Source of the DNA: Actinoplanes sichuanensis
Lineage (GTDB): Bacteria > Actinomycetota > Actinomycetes > Mycobacteriales > Micromonosporaceae
DNA length: 64,000 nt
Direction: 5' to 3'
Assembly: GCF_033097365.1 (NCBI RefSeq)
Contig: NZ_AP028461.1
Location: 3,224,001 to 3,288,000 of the forward strand
Shown here one piece after another: positions 36,452 through 45,820 of this stretch. Position numbers and translations under genes: made by a program. Within the stretch, counting starts at the first letter, position 1, and the number at the start of each line of letters is the position of its first letter. The notes under the pieces are model-generated. The model saw only the letters and a program-made list of their open reading frames with translations. It ran no database searches and was not told where the DNA came from.

Positions 36452-36580
36452 CACTGGGTCCTTCCGTGCTGGCGAGAGTCGGTCTCTCGGCACGGATTCG
36501 CGGCCCCCGCATCTCCGGATGGGCGATTGTGGACTTGCCGACATCCACCCATCCGGGCGGCGTACTGCTCCGAATCCCCT

Positions 36581-36633
36581 GGTTCCGGAACCTCGTGTTC
36601 TTATTGACGTCTGTAAGTTAACTTTCCTAACCT
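36581..36633 (+). promoter_or_regulatory. Chitinase promoter with GGTTCCGGAACC palindrome
   Basis: A perfect 12 bp palindrome, GGTTCCGGAACC (36581-36592), lies 11 bases before TTGACG (36604-36609). TAACCT (36628-36633) follows after 18 bases. Within the spacer is a second palindrome, AAGTTAACTT (36615-36624). The first palindrome recurs upstream of the secreted genes at 49.7, 51.7 and 54.9 kb. The DUF4331 gene is divergent, so the sites could affect it too. Confidence 0.7.
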
Positions 36634-36665
36634 TTGCTGACCCGGACAGAAGGGTCACATCCCCC

Positions 36666-38015
36666 ATGAAGATCAGAAAAGTCCTCGCGGCCGCCCTCAC
36701 CCTCGCCACCTCGGCGATGGGGCTGGCCGCGGCGCAGCCCGCGTCGGCCGTGGTGCTGCCCAACGGCTTCAAGAGCGTCGGCTACATGCCGTCCTGGGCC
36801 GGCAGCGTCACCGCCGTCCAGTACTCGAAACTGACCCACATCAACTACTCGTTCGCGCTGCCCAACGCCAACGGCACCCTCCAGCCGATCGAGAACACCG
36901 CCAAACTCCAGCAGCTGGTCACCCTCGGGCACCAGAACAACGTGCGGGTCTCGCTCGCGGTCGGTGGCTGGAACGACGGCAACGACTCGGCGTTCGAGAG
37001 TCTGGCCGCCAACTCGGGCACCCGCACCACGTTCGTCAACGCGCTGATGTCGGTGGTGCGCCAGTACGACCTGGACGGCATCGACATCGACTGGGAGTAC
37101 CCGGACCCGGGCACGTCGGGCAACAACTACACGGCCCTGATGGGGCAGCTCAGCACCGCCCTGCACAACGAGGGCAAACTGCTGACCGCGGCCGTGGTCA
37201 GCGAGGGTGGGACCGCGAACGGCGTACAGCCGGCGGTTTTCGGATATGTCGACTGGCTGAACATCATGGCCTACGACGGCGGCAGCCCGCACGCCAACTA
37301 CGACTGGTCGATCGCCGCGGCGAACTTCTGGAAGAGCCGAGGGCTGCCCAAGGCCAAGACCGTGCTCGGGGTGCCCTTCTACAGTCGGCCCGGTTATTAC
37401 ACGTACGCCCAGCTCGTCGCTCTTGATCCGGCCAACGCGAACCGGGACTGCACGACGGCGGGTGGGGCGCAGCAGTGTTACAACGGGCTGCCAACGATCC
37501 GCCGCAAGACCCAGTGGGCGCTGGCCAACGCCGGCGGCATCATGAACTGGGAGCTGAGCCAGGACGCCACGGGGGCGAACTCGCTGGTCAGCGCCATCTA
37601 CGAGACGGTCATGGGCGGCACCGGCCCGGTCGGCCGGACCGGCCGGATCACCGGCCTGGGCGGCAAGTGCGTCGACATCAACGCGGCCAACAGCGCCAAC
37701 GGCACCGCCGTGCAGCTGTACGACTGCAACGGCAGCGGCGCGCAGACCTGGACGGTCGGCACCGACGGCACGATCCGTGGTCTGGGCAAGTGCCTGGACG
37801 TGAACGCGGCCGGCACGGTCAACGGCTCGCTCGTGCAGATCTACGACTGCAACGGAACCGGCGCCCAGCAGTGGCAGTCCGCCGCGGACGGCACGTTGCG
37901 CAACCCGGCCAGCGGCCGCTGCCTGGACGCCCAGAACAACAGCTCCGCCAACGGCACCCGCCTGCAGATCTGGGACTGTTTCGCCGGCGCCAACCAACGC
38001 TGGACCCTCCCGTAG
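36666..38015 (+). CDS. Secreted GH18 chitinase with ricin-B-type lectin domain
   Basis: A protein of 449 residues. The signal peptide ends AQPASA. The GH18 catalytic barrel (about 35-315) has SLAVGGWNDG and the active site DGIDIDWEYP with acid Glu144. A C-terminal ricin-B lectin/CBM13 trefoil (about 322-449) shows the three-fold pattern GKCVDIN, GKCLDVN, GRCLDAQ with AQTW, AQQW and NQRW. It degrades chitin or a related GlcNAc polymer outside the cell. ATG at 36666. The transcript is closed by a hairpin downstream. Confidence 0.94.
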   Translation: MKIRKVLAAALTLATSAMGLAAAQPASAVVLPNGFKSVGYMPSWAGSVTAVQYSKLTHINYSFALPNANGTLQPIENTAKLQQLVTLGHQNNVRVSLAVGGWNDGNDSAFESLAANSGTRTTFVNALMSVVRQYDLDGIDIDWEYPDPGTSGNNYTALMGQLSTALHNEGKLLTAAVVSEGGTANGVQPAVFGYVDWLNIMAYDGGSPHANYDWSIAAANFWKSRGLPKAKTVLGVPFYSRPGYYTYAQLVALDPANANRDCTTAGGAQQCYNGLPTIRRKTQWALANAGGIMNWELSQDATGANSLVSAIYETVMGGTGPVGRTGRITGLGGKCVDINAANSANGTAVQLYDCNGSGAQTWTVGTDGTIRGLGKCLDVNAAGTVNGSLVQIYDCNGTGAQQWQSAADGTLRNPASGRCLDAQNNSSANGTRLQIWDCFAGANQRWTLP

Positions 38016-38029
38016 TCAACCACCCGAAA

Positions 38030-38057
38030 GGCACGCCGGTTTGCCACCCGGCGTGCC
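38030..38057 (+). terminator. Terminator hairpin after the chitinase gene
   Basis: GGCACGCCGG (38030-38039) pairs perfectly with CCGGCGTGCC (38048-38057) across an eight-base loop, 15 bases past the chitinase stop. No U-run follows. It overlaps the leader of the next gene, whose ATG is at 38077. Confidence 0.75.
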
Positions 38058-38076
38058 GGGTGGGTACAAGTGCCCG

Positions 38077-39444
38077 ATGAGGACGATCGCGCACGGTGTG
38101 ATGACGGTGGGCCTGGTGCTCGCGCTGGGGGCCTGCACCGCTGAGGAGCAGGCCCCCTCCGGCCCGGGACAGCCCACGGTGGCCGGCTCCGGCGGGGCCG
38201 TGGTTCCGGAGCTGGCGGCGACCGCGGTCGAACCGCTCGGCGACACCGGGACGGCGCCGTTCGACCAGGCGCGGACGGTTCAGGCGCCGCCCGGGTGGAC
38301 GGTGAGTGTGTGGGCGCGGATCCCGAGTGCCCGGCTGCTGGCCTGGACCCCGGATCGGCAGTTGCTGGTGTCGCGGCCGAAGTTCGGTGACGTGCTGGCG
38401 CTGACGCCCGGCGCCGAAGGGGCGGTGCCCGCCCAGCGGACCCTGCTCAGCGGGCTGAACCAGCCGCACGGCCTGGCCTTCGCCGGGGACACGCTCTACG
38501 TCGCCGAGAGCGACCAGGTCAACTCGTTCACCTACCGCAACGGGCAGGTCGCCGACCGGAAGATCGTGATCGACGGTCTGCCCGACGACAAGAGCCCGGA
38601 GCTGCGCGGTGCCTACTCGCACGCGCTGAAGAGCGTCGCGATCGGCAAGGACGGCAGCATCTACGTGTCGGTCGGGTCGACCGGCAACATCTCCGAGCAG
38701 GATCGGGACGCCACCCCGCAGCGGGCCACGATCCTCAAGACCCCGGCCGGCGGCGGGACGCCCACGGTGTTCGCGCGCGGTGTCCGCAACGGCACCGGCC
38801 TGGCCGTGGACCCGGACGGCGCGGTGTGGACGGCGGTCAACCATCGGGACAACATCCAGTTCCCGTACGAGCTGGACTACGACGGTGACGGCGGCAAGGA
38901 CAACGGCGACGTGCTGCAGTCGTACGTCAACGATCATCCGATGGAGCAGCTGGCCCGCCTGACCGAGGGTCGGGATCTGGGCTGGCCGTACTGCAACTCG
39001 GAGCCGGATGTGAACCCGGGCGACCCGAAGTCGCCGCTGAGTTACACCGACCGGCCGTTCGTGCTGGACCTGCAGACCAACGTGGACGGCTCGAAGCTCG
39101 ACTGTGCGAAGCTGCCGCCGGTCGAGCAGGGGATGGGTGCGCATTCGGCCCCGCTGGGCCTGACTTTCGTGTCGGCGCCGGGTCTGCCCGGGTCGTACGG
39201 TCCGGGGGCGCTCGTCGGTATTCACGGTTCGTGGAACCGGAAGCCGCCGCGCCCGCCGGAGGTGTCGTTCTACGCCTGGCGCAACGGCACGCTGGGTCCG
39301 CAGCAGACCCTGCTGACCGGCTTCCAGCTGGCTGACGGTTCGCGCTGGGGGCGCCCGGTGATGGCGGTGCAGGGCCCGGACGGCGCCCTCTACGTCAGCG
39401 ACGACCACGCGGGCGCCGTCTACCGGGTGACCGCTCCGGCCTAG
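38077..39444 (+). CDS. Lipoprotein of the glucose/sorbosone dehydrogenase beta-propeller family
   Basis: A 455-residue exported lipoprotein with lipobox LGAC and Cys20. The body is a six-bladed soluble quinoprotein-like propeller (PF07995 type): GLNQPHGLAFAGDTLYVAES, RGVRNGTGLAVDPDGAVW, GRDLGWPYCNSE and IHGSWNRKPP are typical. If it binds PQQ it would oxidise sugars at the cell surface; cofactor binding cannot be shown from sequence. It lies downstream of the chitinase but behind a terminator. Confidence 0.87.
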   Translation: MRTIAHGVMTVGLVLALGACTAEEQAPSGPGQPTVAGSGGAVVPELAATAVEPLGDTGTAPFDQARTVQAPPGWTVSVWARIPSARLLAWTPDRQLLVSRPKFGDVLALTPGAEGAVPAQRTLLSGLNQPHGLAFAGDTLYVAESDQVNSFTYRNGQVADRKIVIDGLPDDKSPELRGAYSHALKSVAIGKDGSIYVSVGSTGNISEQDRDATPQRATILKTPAGGGTPTVFARGVRNGTGLAVDPDGAVWTAVNHRDNIQFPYELDYDGDGGKDNGDVLQSYVNDHPMEQLARLTEGRDLGWPYCNSEPDVNPGDPKSPLSYTDRPFVLDLQTNVDGSKLDCAKLPPVEQGMGAHSAPLGLTFVSAPGLPGSYGPGALVGIHGSWNRKPPRPPEVSFYAWRNGTLGPQQTLLTGFQLADGSRWGRPVMAVQGPDGALYVSDDHAGAVYRVTAPA

Positions 39445-39630
39445 TGCATATCGTCAAGCATCGATGCGTACCGGTAGTGAGCGACACGTGACAGGGAGTG
39501 GACAGGGTCGATGACCTCGATCTAGAGTGGCCGGAATTGACGCGAGCGGCGTCGGGGGCGCATCGGCCGTCTTTCGTTCTTCGTGAGTGGCGAGGATGCT
39601 GCCAGCCTTTCGTTCGACAGGTTGGTATTG

Positions 39631-41817
39631 ATGCGATCACTGGACTATCCGGTCGGGCGGGGCACTCCGGTCACACCGCCCGGCGGCGCGGCACTGTTGG
39701 ACGAGCTGACCCACGCCGAGTCCGCCGGGCCGGTCGTGCGCACGTACATCTGCGTGCCGTTCGGTGGCGGCGACGCAGGCGTGTATCAACCGGTCGCCGA
39801 CGCGCTACCGGCCGGGCACCGGCTGTTCTCCGTCGTGCTGCCGGACCCGGATCCGGGCATCGACGAGCTGGCCGGCTGGTGCGCGGCCGAGATCCTGGAG
39901 CGGATCGACGGGCCGCTCGTGCTGTACGGGCACTCCGGTGCCGGGTCGGCTCTCGCGCTGGAGCTGGCCCGGCGCCTGACCGCGGCCGGGCGCACGCCGG
40001 AGGCGGTCTACGTCGGAGCGGTGTTCCCGTCCGCCCGGCCGGAGAGCCGCCTGATCAGCGGCGTCTCGACGTGGCTGCGCCGACTGCGGTCCGATCAGGC
40101 GTACGCGAACCGGCTCGCCGCCCTCGGCCTGGACCTCAGCGAGCTCGAACCGGACGAGGCGGCGCGCGTGGTCCGTAGTCTGCGCGCCGACGCCGACCGG
40201 GCCGAGGAGCACTACACCAGGCTGCTGGCGCACGCCGCCGAACGTCTGCCGGTCCCGATCATCACGATCGTCGGCACCGGCGACCCGACCACCGAATACT
40301 TCGCGGAACGGTTCCGCGAGTGGCACCTGCTCACCGACACGTCCGCGCTGGTCGTGCTGCACGGGGCCGGCCACTACTTCCTCGGGATCCGGGCGAAGGA
40401 CGTCGCCCGGATCCTCACCACCGTCGACGAGGCCCTACCGGCCGGCACCGACCCGGCCGGTCCGGGCGACGAGTGGCGGCTGGCCGAGGTGTCCCGAAGC
40501 CGCGAGCGTGCCCACCGGACCGGTCCGCGGCCCAGCATGCGCCGGTTCGCCACGGTCGCTGCCAGCCAGCTGGTCGCCCTGACCGGTGCGCAGATCGCCG
40601 ACTTCGCGGTACCCCTGTGGATCTACAGCATGACCGGGTCGCTGACCCGGTTCGGACTGCTCACCCTGCTCGCGATCGCACCCGGCGTGGTGGTCGCGCC
40701 GCTGGCCGGTGCGGTCATCGACCGGTTCGACAGGCGGACCGTGATGCTCGCCGGTGATGCCGCGGCCGGGCTGGTGATCGCCGCGATGGCCGCCTGCTAC
40801 GCGACCGGCAGCCTGCTCGAGTGGCCGATCTACCCGCTGCTGGCACTGTTGTCGGTGGCCCTCACCTTCCAGCGGCTGGCCTACCTGTCGGCGGTGCCGC
40901 AGCTGGTGCCGAAACAGTTCCTCGGACACGCCAACGGCCTGGTCCAGACGGCCGACGGCACGGCCCGCCTGATCGCCCCGCTGGCCGGCGCCGCCCTGCT
41001 GGCCGCCCTCGGCATCGAGTGGATCCTGCTGCTGGAGCTGGCCACCGTCGCCGTGTCGATCGTCGTGGTCTTCGCGGTCCGGTTCCCCCGGACGATGGCC
41101 CATCAACGGCCCGAGCCGCTGCTGGCCGAGATCGTGGCCGGGCTGCGCTACTCGGTCGGCAACCGCAGTTTCCGGGCGATGCTCGGCCTGTTCGCGGTCG
41201 TCAACGTGTTCATGTCGCCGCTGATCCTGCTGGTCCAGCCGCTGGCGCTGAGCTTCGTGTCGCTCGCCACGGCGGGCTGGATCTCGTTCGCCGGCGGTCT
41301 CGGCGCGGCCACCGGCGGACTGATGCTGACCGTGTGGGGTGGGCCGCGTCGCCGCCGGATGCGGGCGGTGCTGCTGTTCATCCTGCTGTTCTCGGTGTTC
41401 GCGGTGCTCACCGGGTGGCGCGCGTCGCCGTACCCGGTCGCCGTCGGGGTCTTCGGGATCCTGTTCTCCCTGTCGGTGACCAACGGCATCTACATGACGA
41501 TGATCCAGATCAAGGTGCCGCCGCGGTTCCACGGCCGAGTGCTGGCGGCCAACCAGATGATCGCCTGGTCGTCGATGCCGGTGGCGTTCCTGCTGGTCGC
41601 ACCGGGCGCCACACATCTGCTGAATCCGCTGCTGGAACCGGGCGGCGCGCTGGCGTCCACGGTCGGCACGCTGATCGGCGTCGGACCGGGCCGGGGGATC
41701 GGGCTCACCTACATCCTGTGCGGGCTGGCGATCGCCGCGGTGGCCGCCCGGGCGCTGCGGCACCGCCTGCTGTCGCGTTTCGACGAGGAGGTACCGGACG
41801 CGGTCTCCGGCACCTGA
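39631..41817 (+). CDS. Type II thioesterase fused to an MFS exporter
   Basis: A single open frame of 728 residues joins two normally separate proteins. Residues 1-275 are a TEII-type alpha/beta hydrolase: FGGGDAGVYQPVADALP, nucleophile Ser102 in YGHSGAGSAL, Asp218 in GTGDPTTEYF and His248 in GAGHYFLG. Their spacing is normal for the family. Residues about 310-725 are a 12-helix MFS_3/EntS-like transporter starting RFATVAASQLVALTGAQIADFAVPLWIY. TEII enzymes release acyl groups from NRPS/PKS carrier domains and EntS-like carriers export siderophores. No NRPS or PKS gene is in the window. An upstream GTG at 39583 would add 16 residues. Confidence 0.88.
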   Translation: MRSLDYPVGRGTPVTPPGGAALLDELTHAESAGPVVRTYICVPFGGGDAGVYQPVADALPAGHRLFSVVLPDPDPGIDELAGWCAAEILERIDGPLVLYGHSGAGSALALELARRLTAAGRTPEAVYVGAVFPSARPESRLISGVSTWLRRLRSDQAYANRLAALGLDLSELEPDEAARVVRSLRADADRAEEHYTRLLAHAAERLPVPIITIVGTGDPTTEYFAERFREWHLLTDTSALVVLHGAGHYFLGIRAKDVARILTTVDEALPAGTDPAGPGDEWRLAEVSRSRERAHRTGPRPSMRRFATVAASQLVALTGAQIADFAVPLWIYSMTGSLTRFGLLTLLAIAPGVVVAPLAGAVIDRFDRRTVMLAGDAAAGLVIAAMAACYATGSLLEWPIYPLLALLSVALTFQRLAYLSAVPQLVPKQFLGHANGLVQTADGTARLIAPLAGAALLAALGIEWILLLELATVAVSIVVVFAVRFPRTMAHQRPEPLLAEIVAGLRYSVGNRSFRAMLGLFAVVNVFMSPLILLVQPLALSFVSLATAGWISFAGGLGAATGGLMLTVWGGPRRRRMRAVLLFILLFSVFAVLTGWRASPYPVAVGVFGILFSLSVTNGIYMTMIQIKVPPRFHGRVLAANQMIAWSSMPVAFLLVAPGATHLLNPLLEPGGALASTVGTLIGVGPGRGIGLTYILCGLAIAAVAARALRHRLLSRFDEEVPDAVSGT

Positions 41818-41823
41818 CCGGCG

Positions 41824-42777
41824 TCAGATCGTCGTCGGTTCCAGCAGCTCACCGAGCCAGGCGGCGGGCGCGTTGCGGAACCGCTCGTCGACCGGCACGA
41901 CCGCGTCGGCCAGCCCACGCTGCCAGGACATCGCCCGCGACACCCGGGTGACCCGGCAGGCCAGGGTGGCCGAGCGGCGCAGCGCCGACAGGTCGGCGAG
42001 GTCGGTCCACGGCTCCAGATAGGCGTCCCGCAGCCGCGCCAGCGTGGCCGGGCGGTCGGCGGCGTCGAGCGCGTCGTGCATGGTGTTCAGCGTGACCAGC
42101 AGCGTGCCGAAAGGGTGCCCGACACTGGCGTCACCCCAGTCGAAGAACCGCAGGTCCGCGAAGACGTTGTCGTCGTGCAGGTCGTCGTGCTGCACCGCGG
42201 CCGGAACACCGTCGGCGGCCAGTTCGGCGCACCACCGCGCGAAGTCACCGGTCAGAGCGGGAACGCGCGGGTCCAGGTCGGCGGTGACCGACGGGTCGTC
42301 GAGGAGACCGGCCAGGAGGCCGGGCAGGAGCGAAGGCCGCTGATCCGGTACGCCCAGAGCACACAACCGATCGACATGGGCGACGGTGGCCCGCTGGAGC
42401 ACGGAATAGGCCTGCAACATCGCGATCCACGTCGTCGTCCGGCCGTCCGCGGTGATGGTGCTCCGTAGGGTGGGCCCGGCGTCGGCGGTCAGCAGCCAGC
42501 CCCGGTCGGTGTCCACGGCCAGCGGCGCGAGGGTGGCACCCGGGGCGATCCCGGCCAGCGCTTCGGCGAGGCCCGCCTCGTACCGGCATCCGGTGATGTT
42601 GGCCTTGAACCACCGCACCCCGGCACCCGTGGGCACCCGATGCGTGACCGACCACGGCCGGACCCGGAACTCCTCGATCTCGCCGGTGACCGGCGTGCCC
42701 ACCTCGCCCAGCCGGGCGGTGACCCACGCGTGGGCCGCGGCCCGCCACCGCGGATCGGTCCAGTCGTTGTCGCGCAC
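41824..42777 (-). CDS. Aminoglycoside-phosphotransferase-like kinase
   Basis: A 317-residue protein of the APH/choline-kinase fold. The catalytic loop and metal site read VQHDDLHDDNVFADLRFFD, then WGDASVGHPFGTL. The N-terminal lobe is weak but present (TGAGVRWFKAN contains the ATP-binding lysine). The substrate may be an antibiotic, a sugar or a small alcohol; nothing nearby decides. GTG at 42777. The stop is seven bases from the MFS fusion stop on the other strand. Confidence 0.85.
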   Translation of the reverse strand: MRDNDWTDPRWRAAAHAWVTARLGEVGTPVTGEIEEFRVRPWSVTHRVPTGAGVRWFKANITGCRYEAGLAEALAGIAPGATLAPLAVDTDRGWLLTADAGPTLRSTITADGRTTTWIAMLQAYSVLQRATVAHVDRLCALGVPDQRPSLLPGLLAGLLDDPSVTADLDPRVPALTGDFARWCAELAADGVPAAVQHDDLHDDNVFADLRFFDWGDASVGHPFGTLLVTLNTMHDALDAADRPATLARLRDAYLEPWTDLADLSALRRSATLACRVTRVSRAMSWQRGLADAVVPVDERFRNAPAAWLGELLEPTTI

Positions 42778-42927
42778 GAGATCACACCCTACGGCCTGCC
42801 CGGGGCCGGGTGTGTTTTGTGCTAGCGCCGGTCAACACCGTCCTAACGGTGGCGCCGGACGAGCGTTGAGGATGTGCACACGTCCCCGCAACCTTCACGT
42901 GACCGGCCGGAAACAACACGGTCGCTA

Positions 42928-42940
42928 TGAAACGTTACAA
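42928..42940 (+). promoter_or_regulatory. Possible LacI/GalR-type operator before the GH3 gene
   Basis: TGAAACGTTACA (12 of the bases) lies about 16 bases upstream of the GH3 start and is nearly symmetric around AACGTT (42931-42936), the usual centre of GalR/LacI operators. It differs from the GAAAGCGCTCT sites elsewhere in the window, so another regulator may act here. Only one site is visible, which limits confidence. Confidence 0.35.
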
Positions 42941-42955
42941 GAATGGGAGACTTCC

Positions 42956-45130
42956 GTGCGACTCCTGATCGGCCTCCTACTCCTCGCACCCATGACCACC
43001 GTTGTCGGCCCGGCCACGCCCGCACCGGCCACCGACTGTTCCGCCCACCCGTGGACCGACAAGCGCAAATCCCCGGCCCAGCGCGCGAAGGCCCTACTGG
43101 CCGCCAGCAGCCCGCACCAGAAGTACCGCTGGCTTGTCGAGCAGCCGGCCAACACCCCGGCCCAGACCGAGTGGACCGGCGGTGTCGTCTACCCGGCGCA
43201 GCTGCCGTGCACGCCGACGGTCGTCTACACCGACGGGCCGGACGGGATCCGGTTCACCGACGGCGTCACCGCCTTCCCGGCCACCATCGCGACCGCCGCG
43301 ACCTGGAACGAGAAACTCGCCTACGGAAAAGGCGCGGCCCAGGCCGACGAGGCGTTCGACAAGGGCAAGAACGTCGTCCTCGCGCCCGGCCTGGCCAGTG
43401 GCCGGACCCCGCTGTCCGGGCGCACGCCCGAGTACCTCGGTGAGGACGCCCTGCTCAGCGGCCTACTGGCGGCCGCCGGGACGCGCGGGATCCAGAGCGA
43501 CGGCCGGGTGCTGGCCACCCCGAAACACTACGTGGCCAACGAGCAGGAGACCGACCGGCAGACCAGTTCGTCCAACGCCGACGAGCGGACCCTGCGCCAG
43601 GTGTACGACCTGCCGTTCGAGATCGCCGTCAAACGCGGGAACCCGGCGAGCATCATGTGCTCCTACAACCAGATCAACGGCGTCTACTCGTGTGAGCACC
43701 CACGCCTGAACACCGTCCTCAAGGACGACATCGGCTTCGACGGTTACGTCATGTCCGACTTCGGCTCGGTCCACTCGACGGCGGCGAGCCTCGTCAACGG
43801 CCTCGACCAGGAATTGAACCGGCCCATCTGGTACACCCCGGCCCGCCTCGACGCCGCCCTGGCGGCCGGCGAGATCACCCAGCGGCAGATCGACGCGGCC
43901 GCCCTGCGGGTCGTCACCGCCTACATCCGCGGTGGGCTCTTCGACAATCCCCTCCCGACCACGCCGGTGACCGACGCGTCCACGGCCGCACACAAGGCAC
44001 TCGCCCGGACCGTCGCCGAACAGGGATCGGTGCTGCTCAAGAACGACCACCACACGCTGCCGCTACGCACACGCCCGGGGCAGACGATCGCGCTGATCGG
44101 CCCGACCGCGTCGAGCACACCGACCGACGGCGTCAGCGCGCACTCGGTGTGCAGCCTGCCCTGGCGTTTCGGCAACCCGACCACGATGCGTTGCGAAGAC
44201 CTGATCTCCCCGGAGACGGGTGTCCGCGAGCGCGCCGCCCGAGCCGGGGTGCGGGTCACCTTCGACGACGGCAGCGACCCGGTCTCCGCAGCCGCGTCGG
44301 CCGCCGCAGCCGACGTCGCCGTCGTCTTCGGATACCAGCGGGCCGGCGAGTTCACCGACCTGGCCGACCTGCGCCTGCACGGCGGCGGCGACGCACTGAT
44401 CTCGACCGTCGCGGCAGCCAACCCGCGGACGGTCGTGGTGCTCCAGACCGGCAGCGCCGTCGAGATGCCCTGGGTCGACCAGGTGCCCGCGATCCTGGAG
44501 ACCTGGTACGGGGGCGAGCAGATGGGCACCGCACTGGCCGCGCTGCTGTTCGGCGACGTCAGCCCGTCCGGGCGGCTGCCGATGACCTTCCCGCGGTCAC
44601 TCGCGGACACCCCGACCGCCGGAGATCCGGCCCGCTATCCGGGTGTCCGGGCCGAGGGTGAGACGATCCGGCAGGTCGACTACAGCGAAGGGCTCGAGGT
44701 CGGCTACCGCTGGTACGCGGCCCAGGACATCGATCCGCTGTTCGCCTTCGGGCACGGCCTGACCTACACCAGCTTCGCCTACGGCCGTCCCGACGTGACC
44801 GGCAACGCGCCGGACGGGCTGCGGATCCGGTTCCGGCTCACCAACACCGGCACACGCGCCGGGACCGAGGTGGCACAGGTCTACGTCACGCTGCCGTCGT
44901 CGACCCGGGAACCGGCCCACCGGCTCGCGGGCTGGTCACGGGTCGCCCTCGACGCGGGACACAGCCGCACGGTCGAGATCACCCTCACCCGCGCCGACCT
45001 GGCTGACCTGCACCTTCTCCAGTACTACGACACCTCACGCGGCGACTGGACGACCGCGCGGGGCACGTACCGGATCGGGGTCGGAGGTTCCTCGGAACGG
45101 ACCACCGTGACCGGACCGCTCAGGTTCTGA
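42956..45130 (+). CDS. Secreted GH3 beta-glycosidase
   Basis: A protein of 724 residues with a signal peptide ending near ATPAPATDC. The GH3 N-terminal barrel has TDGPDGIRF, VLATPKHYVANEQE and the nucleophile region DGYVMSDFGSVHS, where Asp is the usual nucleophile and Phe replaces the common Trp. A GH3 C-terminal domain (GSVLLKND, ETWYGGEQMGTALAALLFG) and a fibronectin III-like domain (RFRLTNTGTRAGTEVAQVY) follow. It should cleave beta-glucosides or beta-xylosides outside the cell. GTG at 42956 has GGGAG upstream. The end overlaps the AraC gene end by 11 bp. Confidence 0.92.
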   Translation: MRLLIGLLLLAPMTTVVGPATPAPATDCSAHPWTDKRKSPAQRAKALLAASSPHQKYRWLVEQPANTPAQTEWTGGVVYPAQLPCTPTVVYTDGPDGIRFTDGVTAFPATIATAATWNEKLAYGKGAAQADEAFDKGKNVVLAPGLASGRTPLSGRTPEYLGEDALLSGLLAAAGTRGIQSDGRVLATPKHYVANEQETDRQTSSSNADERTLRQVYDLPFEIAVKRGNPASIMCSYNQINGVYSCEHPRLNTVLKDDIGFDGYVMSDFGSVHSTAASLVNGLDQELNRPIWYTPARLDAALAAGEITQRQIDAAALRVVTAYIRGGLFDNPLPTTPVTDASTAAHKALARTVAEQGSVLLKNDHHTLPLRTRPGQTIALIGPTASSTPTDGVSAHSVCSLPWRFGNPTTMRCEDLISPETGVRERAARAGVRVTFDDGSDPVSAAASAAAADVAVVFGYQRAGEFTDLADLRLHGGGDALISTVAAANPRTVVVLQTGSAVEMPWVDQVPAILETWYGGEQMGTALAALLFGDVSPSGRLPMTFPRSLADTPTAGDPARYPGVRAEGETIRQVDYSEGLEVGYRWYAAQDIDPLFAFGHGLTYTSFAYGRPDVTGNAPDGLRIRFRLTNTGTRAGTEVAQVYVTLPSSTREPAHRLAGWSRVALDAGHSRTVEITLTRADLADLHLLQYYDTSRGDWTTARGTYRIGVGGSSERTTVTGPLRF

Positions 45131-45770
45131 CCGCATGGGTGAAACGGGCTCGGTAGGTCGACGCGCTGAGCCCGTAGGGCGACCGGAACCGCCGCGCGAA
45201 ATAGTTCGGGTCCGGCCAGCCGACCGACTCGCCGACCTGGCCGATCGGCTCATCGGTGTGCAACAGCCGGGCGGCGGCCAACTCGATCCGCTGCCGCGCC
45301 AGGTGGGCCATCGGCGGCATCCCCGTCGCGGTCTTGAACAGCCGCACCAGATGGCCGACGCACTCCTCGAACGCCGGGTCGTCGAGGCGGCCGGTCAGGA
45401 TGCCGCGGCGCTGCCCCGCATAGGGACCCGACCAGAGCAGGTGGCCGAGCTGCGGATCCTCCCGGGTCCAGGCGAGCTCACGGCGCAGCATCTCCGACGA
45501 GAAACAGCAGTTGTACAGCACCAGGCCGTGGCACTGCTCGTAGCCGTGCCAGACGCCCGGCCGCAACAGCAGCACGTCACCGACGGTGAGCCGTAACGGC
45601 CCGGCGAGACTGCGCTGGACGCCGGCACCGCCGACGACCACGGCGATCTCCACGAAACTGTGGGTGTGCGCCGGATGCGAATCCTCATGCCGGTAACGGC
45701 CGGCGAACGCGAGCGAACCGTCCACGATGTGCAGCAGGGAGCGCACCTGCTCGACCGGGAACTCGCTCAT
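45120..45770 (-). CDS. AraC-family regulator with apparent internal deletion
   Basis: A protein of 216 residues. An N-terminal cupin (HPAHTHSFVEIAVVVGGAG, LRPGVWHGY) and the second AraC helix-turn-helix (VGESVGWPDPNYFARRF) are intact. The family is usually 270-300 residues. Here DPAFEECVGHL runs straight into VRLFKTATGMPPMAHLARQR, so the linker and most of the first HTH are missing while the frame is kept. The protein might bind DNA poorly or act through one HTH. It converges on and overlaps the GH3 gene end, which is its probable target locus. Confidence 0.85.
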   Translation of the reverse strand: MSEFPVEQVRSLLHIVDGSLAFAGRYRHEDSHPAHTHSFVEIAVVVGGAGVQRSLAGPLRLTVGDVLLLRPGVWHGYEQCHGLVLYNCCFSSEMLRRELAWTREDPQLGHLLWSGPYAGQRRGILTGRLDDPAFEECVGHLVRLFKTATGMPPMAHLARQRIELAAARLLHTDEPIGQVGESVGWPDPNYFARRFRSPYGLSASTYRARFTHAVRT

Positions 45771-45782
45771 GCCACACGGTAC

Positions 45783-45814
45783 CGCCGGGGCCGCCGGTCG
45801 CGGCGACCCCGGCG
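45783..45814 (-). terminator. Hairpin after the S37-type peptidase gene
   Basis: CGCCGGGG (45783-45790) pairs with CCCCGGCG (45807-45814); the 16-base loop can pair further inside. It lies immediately past the stop of the minus-strand peptidase gene at 45821 and before the AraC start at 45770, so it should separate the two transcripts. Confidence 0.6.
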
Positions 45815-45820
45815 TGCGTC

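Noticed and set aside
39498..40178. A 226-codon plus-strand frame overlapping the thioesterase region
   Set aside because: Arg/Pro/Gly-rich shadow of the thioesterase frame, which has a complete catalytic triad.
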